Of a stretch of DNA of 60,000 nt, positions 38,701 through 49,546 are shown piece after piece. The translations under genes were made by a program, and so were the position numbers. Origin of the DNA: Cryptomeria japonica (lineage: Eukaryota; Streptophyta; Pinopsida; Cupressales; Cupressaceae); the NCBI RefSeq assembly GCF_030272615.1, contig NC_081410.1, positions 573,947,241 to 574,007,240 on the forward strand, in the 5' to 3' direction. The notes under the pieces are model-generated. The model was not told where the DNA came from. It saw nothing but the letters and a program-made list of their open reading frames with translations, and did no database searches. Numbering within the stretch: the first letter of the stretch is position 1; every line of letters starts with the position of its first letter.

Positions 38701-38953
38701 CAAACAGGTCAGATCACTGAAAGAACTCCAGATTTAGCTACTTCCAAAAGTAGATATTCTTCAGAGCGATTTCAAGGAGTCAGAGGCAATTTTGGCTACT
38801 CATGAGATGAGTACAATTGATGCTATGGAGGAGTTTGCAGCATAGATCTTGACACATGTTGAGATTACCGAGACATTGTTGGAAACATTGGACACTGATC
38901 TTAAGCAGTTGAAGTTTCATTATAGTGATGTTTTCTTGAGAATTGCATTGTAG
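35773..38953 (+). pseudogene. ORF2 of element C, main part (Transposase_32-like core, acidic/basic tail)
   Basis: The frame continues from the 4593 side of solo LTR B and is open to a TAG at 36689, about 305 codons. The core, roughly 36000-36330, reads like the plant domain annotated as putative plant transposon protein (Transposase_32): a W..R start, a helix with SIPATS, then a long helical part ending FGQLIMGLFFYF. This match is from memory of the family pattern. After the TAG the same frame runs KKEVEAFAKKAEF and then a low-complexity tail rich in Lys, Glu and Asp, including a run of Asp near 38118. Further stops and a frame change near 37446 show decay. The probable end is TAG 38951-38953. 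The right-edge ORF G is clearly homologous. Function is unknown; it is not pol. Confidence 0.75.
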
Positions 38954-39050
38954 AGACCTTAACAATTTTATTTCTATATATACATGCACTTTTGCTCACA
39001 AATTTTTGATGTAATGTATGTATTTTACTTCTTTATTTGGCATTGTTGTC

Positions 39051-39241
39051 AAAGGGGGAGTAGAAATAGTTAAGAGTCCAGTCAAAATTTTGTATGTATT
39101 GTTAAGGGGGAGTAATGATTTCATTTTTGTAATGGAATGCAATTGCTAAGGGGGAGTGTATGTCATGAAGTCAATTTTTTTTTTGCACACTTGGTTGACA
39201 AAATTTTCCTAAGTGTTGTCATCAATGCCAAAGGGGCAAAT
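39051..39241 (+). other. Multiple polypurine tracts before the 3' LTR of C
   Basis: AAGGGGGAG recurs at 39052-39060, 39104-39112 and 39148-39156, and a final AAAGGGG lies just before the LTR start. Repeated tracts of this form upstream of the 3' LTR are a known Sirevirus trait, so this supports the classification of C. Confidence 0.78.
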
Positions 39242-39725
39242 TGTTGCAATTTGATCATTTGAACTAAACCAATAATGTGTGTTTTGCAACCGGTACATGT
39301 AAAAGGTTAGATTTATGTATGATGACTATTTGGTGTGTTGTCATTGATGGAAACTATGTTTCTTTGAGTCATCTAAGTCCTACAGTTCAATCAGCTAAAC
39401 TTAACCAGTAAAGCAAAGACAGTTTTTATCAGAACCCATAGTTAGGACTTCAACCAGTAAATGGCACACAGTGTTACATTCCAACAACTGATACATGAAA
39501 ATCATGAAGATTGAGATGATGTGGTTTTGCAGCAGCATTGAAGACTATCAGATGAAGATATGTTTGTGACCGCACATGCTGAACCAATCAGGTGAACAAG
39601 ATTTGTTTGACAGAACAGATTCGTGGATGGAGACTTAACCGGTAGTGATGAAAATCACTCAGATTGGTAAAACGACACAGAATTGGACTTTTTATGTCGG
39701 TGGCCAACATAACTAAAGCATACAA

Positions 39726-39751
39726 GGGTAAGTGCACAAAGATGATGGTCA
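39726..39751 (+). repeat. Left terminal inverted repeat of E
   Basis: The 20-bp core from 39732 matches the reverse complement of 46766-46785 at 19 positions; six more outward bases match at four. Confidence 0.75.
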
Positions 39752-40594
39752 AAGAGGGGGGTCTAAGAGGACACTTTTTTTTCTAAAATTAAGTGAACCT
39801 GACCTTGGAGGCAAATTAGAAAGTCATCCACTCAAGATATGAAGATAATCAAAGAACAAATATTGTAGTACTCTGAATCTAGTTTCCAAACTACTAAACT
39901 TTTTCAAAATTGGATAATATTAAGGAGGTCAAATCCTTTACACCCAAAAAATAGACCTTGATTTTTTCTATAAAACATAACATATTGTCAGACATGCACA
40001 TCAAAAAGGTCATAGTTAGATTTAGTATTTTGACAAATCCTTTGGCAAAAAGATAGTTAAGAGTGAGCACTAGAAGATGTATATTTTGTTGTAATTTTTT
40101 GTTGTGTGATTATTTTTTTATGATTTCTCCAATCGAGCACATCCTGAAAATTACGTACATGTTCGTGCATGAAGCATAACTTGCACTAAAAAAATCAAAA
40201 ATACAAATTTATTAGTATAAATTGTAAAGAATCAAGTGTACTACAATAATATATAATTTTTTTAATTTGGATAAGTAGATCAAAAAAAATTTTAAAAATG
40301 GTACACGTATGTCTATGAGAACTATGGAGACACTAGTAAAAGAAATTCAATAATAATATGTTATTGTTGTTCAAATTTAAAAAAATCATATATGGTTAGA
40401 AAGCTGAAAAGATGGGTGAAAATATGGTGGCAATTTCAGAAATACCCACTTGATGAAGTGTAAACCTGGTTATGACAAAGTTGAGAAACCAAGTTGATAA
40501 AGTAAAACACGTCAAAAAGGAGGGAAATGGAGGGAAATCAAACTTCCAACCCGTAGCTTTGTCATCCAAGCCTATTCCAAGCCTAAACAGTCAA

Positions 40595-40710
40595 AAGCAC
40601 GTACAGGGTACCTATGGTATAAAAAGTGTGTACGGGGTACTTGTGGTGTAAGAAGCGTCTACGCTCCATCTTTACTATAAACAACACGTACGTGCTACTT
40701 TTGTTTAAAA
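40595..40710 (+). repeat. Left subterminal repeats of E (about 29 bp units)
   Basis: Four diverged units of 29-30 bp with an ACGTAC or TGTAC core, such as CACGTACGTGCTACTTTT. They correspond in inverse orientation to the units at 46555-46641, as expected for transposase-binding subterminal motifs. Confidence 0.65.
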
Positions 40711-40734
40711 TTTGGGAGTGTGTATAATATGATA

Positions 40735-40899
40735 TTGTATATATAATATGTGTATATACATATAATATATAAATATATAATATATAATATTTATATATAT
40801 ATGTGTATATAATAATATATAATATATTAAGTATATATATACACATATGTGTGTATGTATGTGTATTGTCTCCCTCTCTCCCCTTCTCCCTTGCTCCAT

Positions 40900-40933
<34 letters not shown>
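40735..40933. repeat. TA-rich and CT microsatellite in E
   Basis: A TATATA/ACATAT-rich stretch (40735-40865) is followed by CTCT repeats ending at about 40933. Apparent ORFs reading IYTHIY or RERERE here are translations of the simple repeats. Confidence 0.9.
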
Positions 40934-40938
<5 letters not shown>

Positions 40939-41032
40939 TCGAGTCATAGGAGTCATAGATTGAGTCTAGATACAATTTAGAAAAAATTGTCATTATTGTC
41001 AAAAAGTTATCAAGCAACTTGTACATCGTGCT

Positions 41033-43255
41033 AGTAGGGTATGACTCTCAATGTTTCAGTGCTTTGGGATGCATGAGAGGAGAATTCCTAGCATAAACCT
41101 ACCCACTTCAATGAGCTCATGATGTCATTTTGTGCACATGATGAATAGTATCAATTCTAGCCAATCTTGCAACTGACGGTTTTTGCAGCAGGCAAAAAAT
41201 GCTACCAATTGAAAATGGCTCTAAGTCATCAAAAACTGAGATAGGCCATTGTAGAGGAGCCTCAAGAGACCCCATAGGTTCAAATGGATCAATAATATGT
41301 TTCTAGGACTGGAAGAAATAGTCTGTCAAAGTTTGACAATTTTTTGCACTCAAGGCACTTGAGAGATCACGCCAGTAGGGTATGACTCTCGATGTTCCAG
41401 TGCTTTGGGATGCATAAGAGGAGAATTCCTAGCGTAAACCTACCTACTTGAACATGCTCATGATGTTGGTTTGTGCACATGAGGAAACAAATCAATTCTA
41501 GCCTATCTTGCAACTTTGCATTGCATGCAACTAACAGTTTTTGTCGCAGGCGAAAAAATGCTATAAATTGAAAATGGCTCCGAGTCATCAAAAATCAAGA
41601 TAGGCTATTGTAGAGGAGCCTCATGTAACCCCACACATTCAAACGGATTGATCATATGTATTTTGGATTGGAAGAAATAGTCTGTCAAAGTTTGACAATT
41701 TTTTGGACACAGGGCACTTGAGAGATCATGTCAGTAGGGTATGACTCTCGATGTTTCGACGCTTTGGGATGCATGAGAGGAGAATTCCTAGCATAAACCT
41801 ACCCACCTGAATACACTCATGATGTTGGTTTGTGCACACGATGAATCGAATAAATTCTAGCCTATCTTGCAACCTTGCATTGCATGCAACTGACAGTTTT
41901 TGCAGCAAGTAAAAAATGCTACCAATTAAAAATGGCTCTGAGTCATCAAAAATTGAGATAGGCCATTGTAGATGAGCCTCACATGACCCCACAAGTTCAA
42001 ATAGATCAATCATATATGTCCTGGATTGGAAGAAATAGTCCATCAAAGTTTGACAATTTTTTGGACTTAGGGCACTTGAGAGATTGCATCGGTAGGGTAT
42101 GACTCTCGACGTTCTAACACTTTGGGATGCATGAGAGGAGAATTCCTAGAATAAACCTACCCACTTGGATGCACTCATGACATCAGTTTCTATACACCAT
42201 GAACTGAATCAATTTTAGCCTATCTTGCAACTTTGCATTGCATGCAACTGATGATTTTTGCAGCAGGTGAAAAAATGCTACCAATTGAAATGGCTTCGAG
42301 TCATCAAAAATTGAGATAGGCCATTGTAGAGGAGCCTCACGTGACCCCATAGGTTCAAATGGATCAATGACATGTTTCCTAGATTAGAAGAAATAGTCTG
42401 TCAAAGTTTGACAATTTTTTAGACTTAGGGCACTTGAGAGATCGCGTCGGTAGGGTATGACTCTCAACATTCTAACACTTTGTGATATATGAGAGGAGAA
42501 TGCCTAGCATAAAATTATCCACCTAGATGTGCTTGTGAAGTCAGTTTGTGCACACGATGAAGCGAATAAATTATAGCCTATCTTGCATTGCATGCAACTG
42601 ACGGTTTTTGTAGCAGGCAAAAAAAATGCTACCAATTCAAAATGGCTCTGAGTCATCAAAAACTGAGATAGGATATTATAGAGGAGCCTCACGCAACCTC
42701 ATAGGTTCAAATGGATTGATCATATGTGTCTTGGATTGGAAGAAATAGTCCATCAAAGTTTGACATTTTTTTGGACTCGTGGCACTTGAGAGATTGCGTC
42801 GGTAGGGTATGACTCTCGATGTTCCAGGACTTTGGGATGCATGAGAGGAGAATGCCTAGCGTAAACCTACCTACTTGAACATGCTTGTGATGTCAGTTTG
42901 TTCACACAACGAAACAAATCAATTCTAGCCTATCTTGCAACTAATGGTTTTTGCAGCAAGCGAAAAAATGCTACCAATTGAAAATGGCTCTAAGTCGTCA
43001 AAAACCAAGATAGGCCATTGTAGAGGAGCCTCACACAACCCTATAGGTTCAAATGAATTGATCATATGTGTCCTAGATTGGAAGAAATGGTCCATCAAAG
43101 TTTGACAATTTTTTGGACTTGGGGCACTTGAGAGATTGCGTCGGTAGGGTATCACTCTCGACGTTTCGAAGATTTGGGATGCACAAGAGGAGCATGCCTA
43201 GCGTAAACTTGCCCACCTGGATGCACTTGTGATGTCATTTTTCTCACACGAGAAC
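41033..43255. repeat. Tandem repeat of about 350 bp, six full copies plus a partial
   Basis: The phrase AGGGTATGACTCTC recurs with its ATGACTCTC part at 41041, 41382, 41741, 42099, 42457 and 42809, and once more, altered, at 43151, so spacing is 341-359 bp. Each unit includes GTCAAAGTTTGAC, a 13-bp palindrome, and CTATCTTGCAACTTTGCATTGCATGCAAC or a shortened form. Copies differ by roughly 10% and by small indels. The minus strand gives 60-106 codon frames that break between copies, so they look incidental. Confidence 0.92.
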
Positions 43256-43326
43256 CAATTTTGACCATTGCGAGCATAAGGGTGCTCTCGCACCACACAC
43301 ATATTGTCGTTTATATTCATATTGTC

Positions 43327-43630
43327 AATTTTTGTTGTTTATATTCATATTGTTGATTACATAGGCAAATATTCATTTAAATTTATAAAAGGGTAGCCAC
43401 CAAATATAGCAAATACACAATAATGAACTGAATACAAGGAGTTTTGTAGGGTTAATTCAATATTTTAGAAATTTTATCAAATCATATTCCACGATTGCAA
43501 TGTTTTATATCATAGATTTTTGTTGTTTATATTCATATTGTTGATTACATAGGCAAATGATCAATTAAATTTATAAAAGGATAGCCATGAAATACAATGA
43601 ATACACAATAATGAACTCAGTACACATTTA
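43327..43630. repeat. Direct repeat pair of about 105 bp, 188 bp apart
   Basis: The text from GTTGTTTATATTCATATTG to ACACAATAATGAACT occurs at about 43331-43432 and again at about 43519-43620, with small differences. It lies between the 350-bp array and the 3' end of the E gene. Confidence 0.75.
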
Positions 43631-43810
43631 TTGGATCGAATATCAACATTTATATATATCAAAAAAAGGCATGTCTGCCAAGTCCATAAAAGTATTACAA
43701 AAATGTGGCATATGCCATGTCCAAATTGATATACAATAAAAATGTAGAATATATCTACATGTATTGGTCATTCAATGACCAAAACTAACACTATATGATC
43801 CTAAACTTGT

Positions 43811-46415
43811 GGTGGATCATCAAAATCGAGCCTGTTCGATGCAGTACGTGACTTTGTGGATGGCTGCAAAACCACAATTCAAAAGCCAAGTTAGAATTCT
43901 TTTGTAGAAAATAGTTCATAATTAACAACATAACTATAGATTTAACTATAATTCCTTTGCAATTGAAATGTAGATTACCTTATCGGTTGATCTTGGAGCT
44001 AATGTCTATGTTCTCCTCTCCTTGTCACTCTTAGGAGTTTTCTTGAAGACAAACTTAAAAGTATCCATGTTATGGCCGAACCGCGAAGGGGGCTATTGTA
44101 GATTAAATGTACAATTAATACAATGTACTAACATAAATACATCAAAAACACTTAAAAGATATAATATAGAGAAAAATTAAGTACCAATGCCTGAGATGCT
44201 TCTCCAATGGATTGAGGATGGTTCACCATCGATGGAGAAACGGTCGCTATTACCTATACAAAAAATGATCAAAGATTAAATACAATTAATATAATGATAA
44301 GTATTGTAGGTTAAAAACAATTAATATAATATATCAAACAAAAGTGTACTAGATCCTGAGATGCTTCTCCAATGCACGGAGGAGGGCTCACCATTGATGA
44401 AGCAGCTATGGATATTTCCTATATGAAAAAATTATAATATTATAATTTATCACAAGTTCACATGTACACGTGCATATAATCATGAAATCAAGAAAATAAA
44501 GTAGAGATACATACCTCCACCCTCTCTTGATCCATGGATGAATCAGGTGCATTCAACAAATCCACATAGCTCAATGGTCGTTGTACATGTAAAATAGACA
44601 AAAAACACTAATCAATCTACAAACCCCAACTAAGACTTGATTTCAACATTTTCAAACAATTGTACAACTAAAAATGTGTTCAATTACCTTCTTCTCACAT
44701 TTTGGCTTCTTTGAGGAATTCTTTTGCTTAGGACGAGGCCTAGATGCAGAGGGGGTACCCTGAAAAAACAAAATTAACATGAGATATTAGTACAGATAAT
44801 ATATTAAACATAATTTTAAAAATCTAAAATGAAATGACTTGCATATTCCATCAAAACAATACATAAAAAAGGTTGTACAAAATATGATACCATATGGCCT
44901 TGTAGGCCAAAATCGATTGTTGAGAGCGTGATGTCATGAATCTAGGACATTTGGTCCCTTGTCAACACCTACAAACCAAACATTGGACCAAGCATTAAAG
45001 ATAGTTAGTATATCTTGTAAATTTTTTGAATTCAAAGTGTACTATTCTATTTTAACATGTTACAAAATTTATACCTCAGGCATCAAAATTGCAACTATAG
45101 TAACTGCGGGAGGAGTATGGGATACCGTTGTCACATCCTGAAATGCATATTATTTGTCTCAAATTAAATCAATGTATAAATAAAAATTCATTTATGTAAT
45201 TAAAAATTCAAAGTGACTCATAAATAAAATTCTATGAATTCAAATCAACACACCTGTGTATGTCGTTGATGGCGAAACAACATATGTAACTCCTCTATCA
45301 GCACCACATCCTTAGCCATGTAGGTCTGACATCTACTCCCATAAATTATGCATGAATGAGATGTGGATCCATTTGCAGCAGCCTCATCATCTAGCCCTGA
45401 GCATATCCTCGAGCAACTAACACACAGATGTTGAATGGGCTCTCTATCACCACCTGGAGCAACTAATGGCTCATCATCCAGTACAAGAGGGTGTGCTAAT
45501 TAACTATGTCCCATGCTAGATGAATTCACTAGTCAATTTTATGGTTGCCTAAAGAGTATGTAGCTCCATCGACTCTTTCAGCTCTACTGAGACAGCCTGA
45601 TGCACCTTGGGTTTGGGTGCTAAGGGGTGATGACTCTCTGAGGCTACTTGCATATGGGCTCCAGGTCTATCTTGGGCAGAGCCGCCACCTCTACCATGGA
45701 ACTCTCTCATGTCAAAATAATTTGGCTGCACATTGAGGACAAACTCATAGTATACTTTTCTCAAAAAATATGATGGCACCTCATAATTATTACAAGGTGG
45801 ATCATCAAAGACCATCCACCACCTCTACCAAAAAAGATTCTTCATCTGGACATTGGTACACCAATGTATGGGAAACCTCTTTGTATTAAGAGGTAACGAC
45901 TGACTAGTTTTAGGATCAACAAAAAAGGCACATATTTGTTGTTTACTAATATTTTTTTTTTTCACTCCCTCATATGATAACCCACCCGCATAGTATTGAT
46001 GAAACCTATCCCTAACATTTCCCCATTTTATAATTTGTGTGGAAATGGTTGTGGCACCACTAGCTAATGTTTCTAGGCTAGTGGCGAGGGATTTATGATG
46101 CTCAAGCTCAGATGTTTTCAATTTATTAATCAATCTATTTATTTTAGACGTGTTTTTCCCTAACTGATTAATCAATTGCTCCTATGTTTCAAGTGTACTG
46201 TCAAAAGGAGGAACTGGAGATGTATCTTGTGGGTTTTGTTTGGGGTTTTCAGGAGGTGCATTTTGTTGTTGTTGTTGTGGATTATCATATTCTAATTTTT
46301 GAAACAAAAAATAAAAAAACCTAATCAAAATAAATCAAATTAAATTCAAAACGTAAAACAAATTGAAGAAACGAGAAAGAAAGAAAAAAATTAAGAAAAA
46401 CTAACCTTGATCCAT
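43811..46415 (-). pseudogene. Decayed multi-exon gene of transposon E, unknown protein
   Basis: The ATG at 46415 starts MDQ and is cut by a GTTAGT donor at 46405. Exon 2 starts at 46291 after TTAG, opens with a Gln run and a Pro-rich stretch, and continues as a helical region. It has in-frame TAGs near 46195 and 45823 and a frame change near 45550, and ends in a Cys-rich part (HLCVSCSRIC) at a donor near 45254. Further small exon-like blocks with good splice borders are 45137-45075, 44968-44891, 44759-44688 (KQKNSSKKPK), about 44569-44515, two related blocks ending IGEASQ near 44369 and 44195, one near 44095-43980 and the last near 43866-43811. Their pattern resembles accessory genes of plant DNA transposons, such as a DNA-binding TnpA-type protein, but I recognise no domain. 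Confidence 0.6.
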
Positions 46416-46554
46416 AGCGTGTGGAGGTGAAATGAGGTAGCCCATTTGCGATTTCATGGAGGAAATGGAGGAAAAAATGTTGTGGTCATGAGAAAATAAG
46501 ACCCACTTTTTTTGACAAGTACTGCGTATGTGGTTCTTTAGGGCTTATGAGTGC

Positions 46555-46641
46555 GTACGCACTCACTTTCCTAAAAGCAGCACGTACGCACTCACTTTCC
46601 TAAAGGCAGCATGTACCTGCTCACTTTCCTAAAGATAGCGC
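46555..46641 (-). repeat. Right subterminal repeats of E (3 x 29 bp)
   Basis: Three units of 29 bp with CACTCACTTTCCTAAA and a GTACGC start; the third is altered to GTACCTG. They lie upstream of the E gene's ATG and mirror the left subterminal units. Confidence 0.85.
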
Positions 46642-46765
46642 ATATGCACTATCTTTTTTTGGCTCGGGTACAATGGACCTAAGCACATACGGGGTGATTT
46701 CAAATTTTGGAACCGCATACACGTTGCTTGTTTTTTCATGTTTTTTTGGGTGGTGTCCACTTTTC

Positions 46766-46791
46766 TGACCACCATCTTTGTGCACATAACC
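46766..46791 (-). repeat. Right terminal inverted repeat of E
   Basis: The reverse complement begins GGTTATGTGCACAAAG and matches the left end. Confidence 0.75.
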
Positions 46792-47552
46792 ACAATGCAA
46801 GATTGTCTAGATGCATTGAACCTAGCGAATTGTAACAAGGTTCTATCTGACCTTATGATGATTTTAATTGTGTGATGAGGTATGAAAGGATATATATACA
46901 TGAGCTTGATAGTGTGACATGTGATGAGCGAATTTTGTATTTCTCGTAGTGCGAAGATCAGAGGAATTGAGAGATGATTTCTTTGTGATGTTCTAATTTT
47001 TTGAAGTGGATCTTATTAGACAGAGAAGGTGTTATATTGAGATTATTTGTACTTGTTATCTCCCTAACACTTGCAGCAAGAAAATCCTCTTACAAGGTCA
47101 CTCCTAATAGGGTGCAGTCAGATCCTAATAGTTATGATCATTAAATCCTCTAACCAAGTGACACATTAACTTGTGTTTTCAAATACTAGTAACTTGGGTA
47201 TCTCCTAATAGGGTTGGTCCTCATAGGCCTTATTGTATAGCTCTTAACTGGGCTTAGACACTTCTAACAGGGTGTGCCCCTAACTGGGTGTTGTAGACCT
47301 TAATCGGTCAGATCCCTATACTGCAAATAGTGGATCTTGTGGCTACTAACTCCCACCATGGTTTTTCCCATTTGGGTTTTCCACGTATAAACTCTTGTTT
47401 CATGTGGTTTATGCTTTGTGTGGTGATTGCATACTTGGTGTTATTTATTACATGTCTATTGAGTTTTAAGTTGGTGAAATTGATATTCAGATTTGTACTA
47501 TTTTTACTATCATTGAATCACCCCCCCCTCTTAGTGCCTTATAAGTTCATCA

Positions 47553-47925
47553 CATGATGCAAGGACAAGTCAGCCGAAGGCCGACGTAGGTAAAGTGGGG
47601 TTCATGGTAGTGCCTTGAAAAAAAAAATTGGCATGAAAATATTTGAAATTGTCCTTTTTTTCTTTTTTTTCTTTTTAAATGAAATGAAAGAAACAATGCA
47701 AGAAAAGAAAGGATTCAAGTAGATGTCTAAGATTGAATCAATTATGTGATCCACAAAATGCAAGCATAAAAGTGCATGAACTATATGTTTAAGAAATGAA
47801 TACACAATGCATACAACAATATTTTGGGGGTTTTTATGTTTTTGATAGAAATGAAACATGCAATAATGAGATCTAATTAGGAAATATAGATCTAAGAAGG
47901 TGGATTCATGTTAGGTTCACCAAAA
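47553..47925 (-). other. Leader of element H
   Basis: No gene is seen in these 373 bp. A T-rich run (47652-47676) and AG-rich text lie here. The primer-site-like sequence occupies about 47907-47925. Confidence 0.5.
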
Positions 47926-49524
47926 TGTGGAGCATAAAAATGGAACCAAATAGCTAAGACCTAATCCCACTCTCATGCACACATAGTGGAATACGAAAGA
48001 GCCTAGGGAGATATTTCACTTTGACCACTTCTTGTGAGAGAGAGGGTCAAATAATATCTCTTAGGGTTTCTATTCCTTTGTTGTAATGTAGAGGAGATGT
48101 GAAAAATATGATACAATAACCAGCTATGCTAGAAGATGAACAAGGAAGCAAGTATAAACTAAAAATGCAGAAACTAACATAACTGAAACTAAGAAACTAA
48201 GCACTGAGAAGGAAGGGAAATTTTGATGTGTACCTAGAACTAAAATTGGGGGTTGACTGAGAAGGACCAAGGCGCCATGTGCTAGTCCCTAATATTGTAG
48301 AAAGTTGAACTTCTAGATTTGAGGTTTTGAGACACGAAAATGTAGAACTACCAAAAAATGATGTAAAATAGAGAGGACCAAGGCATGGTTCCCTAGTCCT
48401 TGGAAACATGGATTTTCTTCTGAAGCTGAGTCTGCACTTGTGTGTTCCATCGGTCCTGAAATTTGTCTGTCCGTTGTCTAGGTGTCTATATAGGGTTTTT
48501 CCTTAATCAAACTCCTTGTTTTGGTGATTTCCACCTCCACAAATAGCCAATATTAAAAATGTGTGTGCAATAATCTTGTGTGTATGCAAGATCCTAAATA
48601 AGAGTAATAAAGAATCTAGAGTTCTACACTCTGCTTTGGAGACCAAACCCTAAATGCTTATAAATGTAAATGTAAATGCTTCAAATCACAAATTAACTAA
48701 GAGAGCTAAAGCATGAATGTAAATCTAAATATGAAGCTCATGCAAAGACATGAAAATAGCATGAAACCATACCAAACCCTAAGGGAGAGGTACAAGCCAA
48801 TCATCAATCAATGATCTCCTATTTTTCTTCAATGTCTTTAAAGATCCTAATGGGTATTTAAAATGCTTGATGTAGACTTGTCAAATGCTTGATTTTATGT
48901 TGTAGACTTCATATAACTTTCACTTTCACTTCACAAGAGGCTCCTTCAATCGCTAGATCTTGGATCATTCAAATGAGGAAAGGAAGGCTTTATGTAGGAG
49001 ACCCTAACTTTGTTTTGAGTCATGACCGACCTAGAAATAATATTTCTTGCCAATCTCTTGGATTTAAATATTAAAATACCACCAAAACATGCTCCCAAAA
49101 TTCAGGGAGAAAAAGTTGGGACCATGTTGGTACCAACATGGTCCGAACACATGGTCTGACCAACTTTTTGCCAAATTTTTGAAGAAGCAAGATATTGTGA
49201 TTTTAGAGTGAATTCCAAGAGTATATGGGAATTTGAGATGCCTAGATATGATAAATTGGGCCTTGAAGGTCGAAATATGACATAATTAGGGTATTTGATG
49301 AAATGATTAATTGAGAGAATAAAATAAAAAGGAGCACACTTGGGGTAAAGGGCCCAATTTTATGATGTGTAGAGTGATAACAAAAGACTTTGGATTTAAT
49401 TTAAATAATTGACTAAATTCTTAAAGGTAATTTTAAATGCAAGATGCAAATATACTAAGGCTAGTGCTAACCTAAGTGTGGAATTGTACCACCCAATTAA
49501 GGGTGTATAATTTATGATACTACA
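47926..49524 (-). repeat. LTR of element H (1599 bp)
   Basis: TG...CA ends, with a TATA-like CTATATAGA box on the minus strand near 48493-48485 followed by the R/U5 part. The U3 part contains a 26-bp perfect palindrome (49119-49144) flanked by further inverted arms. Open frames within are short and unrelated to known proteins. Confidence 0.6.
49119..49144. repeat. Perfect 26-bp palindrome in LTR H
   Basis: It is centred on GGTACC with arms GGACCATGTT and its complement. Outer arms AAAAAGTTGG (ending 49119) and CCAACTTTTT (from about 49161) extend the symmetry, so a larger cruciform or hairpin is possible. Confidence 0.9.
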
Positions 49525-49546
49525 TCTGCAAACAATTGTTTGCAGA
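49525..49546. repeat. Perfect 22-bp palindrome at the border of LTR H
   Basis: TCTGCAAACAATTG and its mirror form a perfect palindrome directly after the last base of LTR H, centred on CAATTG. It may be a preferred insertion site or chance. Confidence 0.85.

Larger units (their letters stand above)
39726..46791 (-). mobile_element. TIR DNA transposon E (7.07 kb), superfamily undetermined
   Basis: The ends carry GTGCACAAAGATGATGGTCA (39732-39751) and its inverse with one mismatch (46766-46785). The match extends outward to GGGTAA and ATAACC, giving 26 bp with 23 matching. A clean target duplication is not visible; nine flanking bases match at only six positions. Subterminal repeats of 29 bp occur at both ends in opposite orientation, as in CACTA elements, while a GG-starting TIR would also suit a Mutator-like element. 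The interior holds a 350-bp tandem repeat and a decayed multi-exon gene on the minus strand. No catalytic transposase domain is recognised. Confidence 0.7.
3012..47552 (+). mobile_element. Element C: Sirevirus-like gag-ORF2 LTR element, host of nested insertions
   Basis: Visible parts in order are gag 3' region (3012-3855), spacer, ORF2 (4373-4593 continuing at 35773-38953), repeated polypurine tracts (39051-39241) and 3' LTR (39242-39725 plus 46792-47552). Its 5' LTR and primer site lie left of the window, beyond D. Removing B with one copy of its CAGGG target rejoins ORF2 in frame, which confirms the layout. No protease, integrase or reverse transcriptase is present. Multiple AAGGGGGAG tracts before the 3' LTR and a CCHC gag fit Sireviruses; absence of pol makes C non-autonomous. 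Confidence 0.82.
39242..47552 (+). repeat. 3' LTR of element C (about 1.25 kb), split by transposon E
   Basis: It starts TGTTGCAATTTG at 39242 and probably ends TTCATCA at 47552, like LTR D. The two pieces are 39242-39725 and 46792-47552. Homology to LTR D (GTCTAGATGCATTGAACCTA near 46804) shows that both pieces belong to one LTR. A TATATATA box lies near 46890. The phased CTAACYRGGT-like motifs run from about 47060 to 47310, and a CACCCCCCCC run precedes the end. The 3' flank is element H. Confidence 0.72.
47553..49524 (-). mobile_element. Element H: Ty3/gypsy-like 5' LTR and leader, truncated by C
   Basis: On the minus strand the LTR starts TGTAGTATCATAA (from 49524) and ends GCTCCACA (47926). 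It is followed at once by TTTTGGTGAACCTAACATG, which resembles the TTTGGTGAACCCGACGTG start of plant Tat-type gypsy internal regions after CG decay. The internal leader then runs to 47553, where element C begins. It is therefore an older element into which C inserted. No coding sequence of H remains in the window. Confidence 0.6.

Noticed and set aside
41367-43155. Minus-strand frames of 60-106 codons in the 350-bp repeat as a repeated protein
   Set aside because: Unit lengths (341-359 bp) are not kept in multiples of three and frames break between copies.
40331-46951. CACTA-type ends CACTAGTAAAAG and TTTCTCGTAGTG as borders of transposon E
   Set aside because: The two ends agree poorly, flanking triplets differ (AGA and CGA), and 46800-46951 aligns with LTR D, so it belongs to the C LTR. 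The GTGCAC-type TIR fits better.
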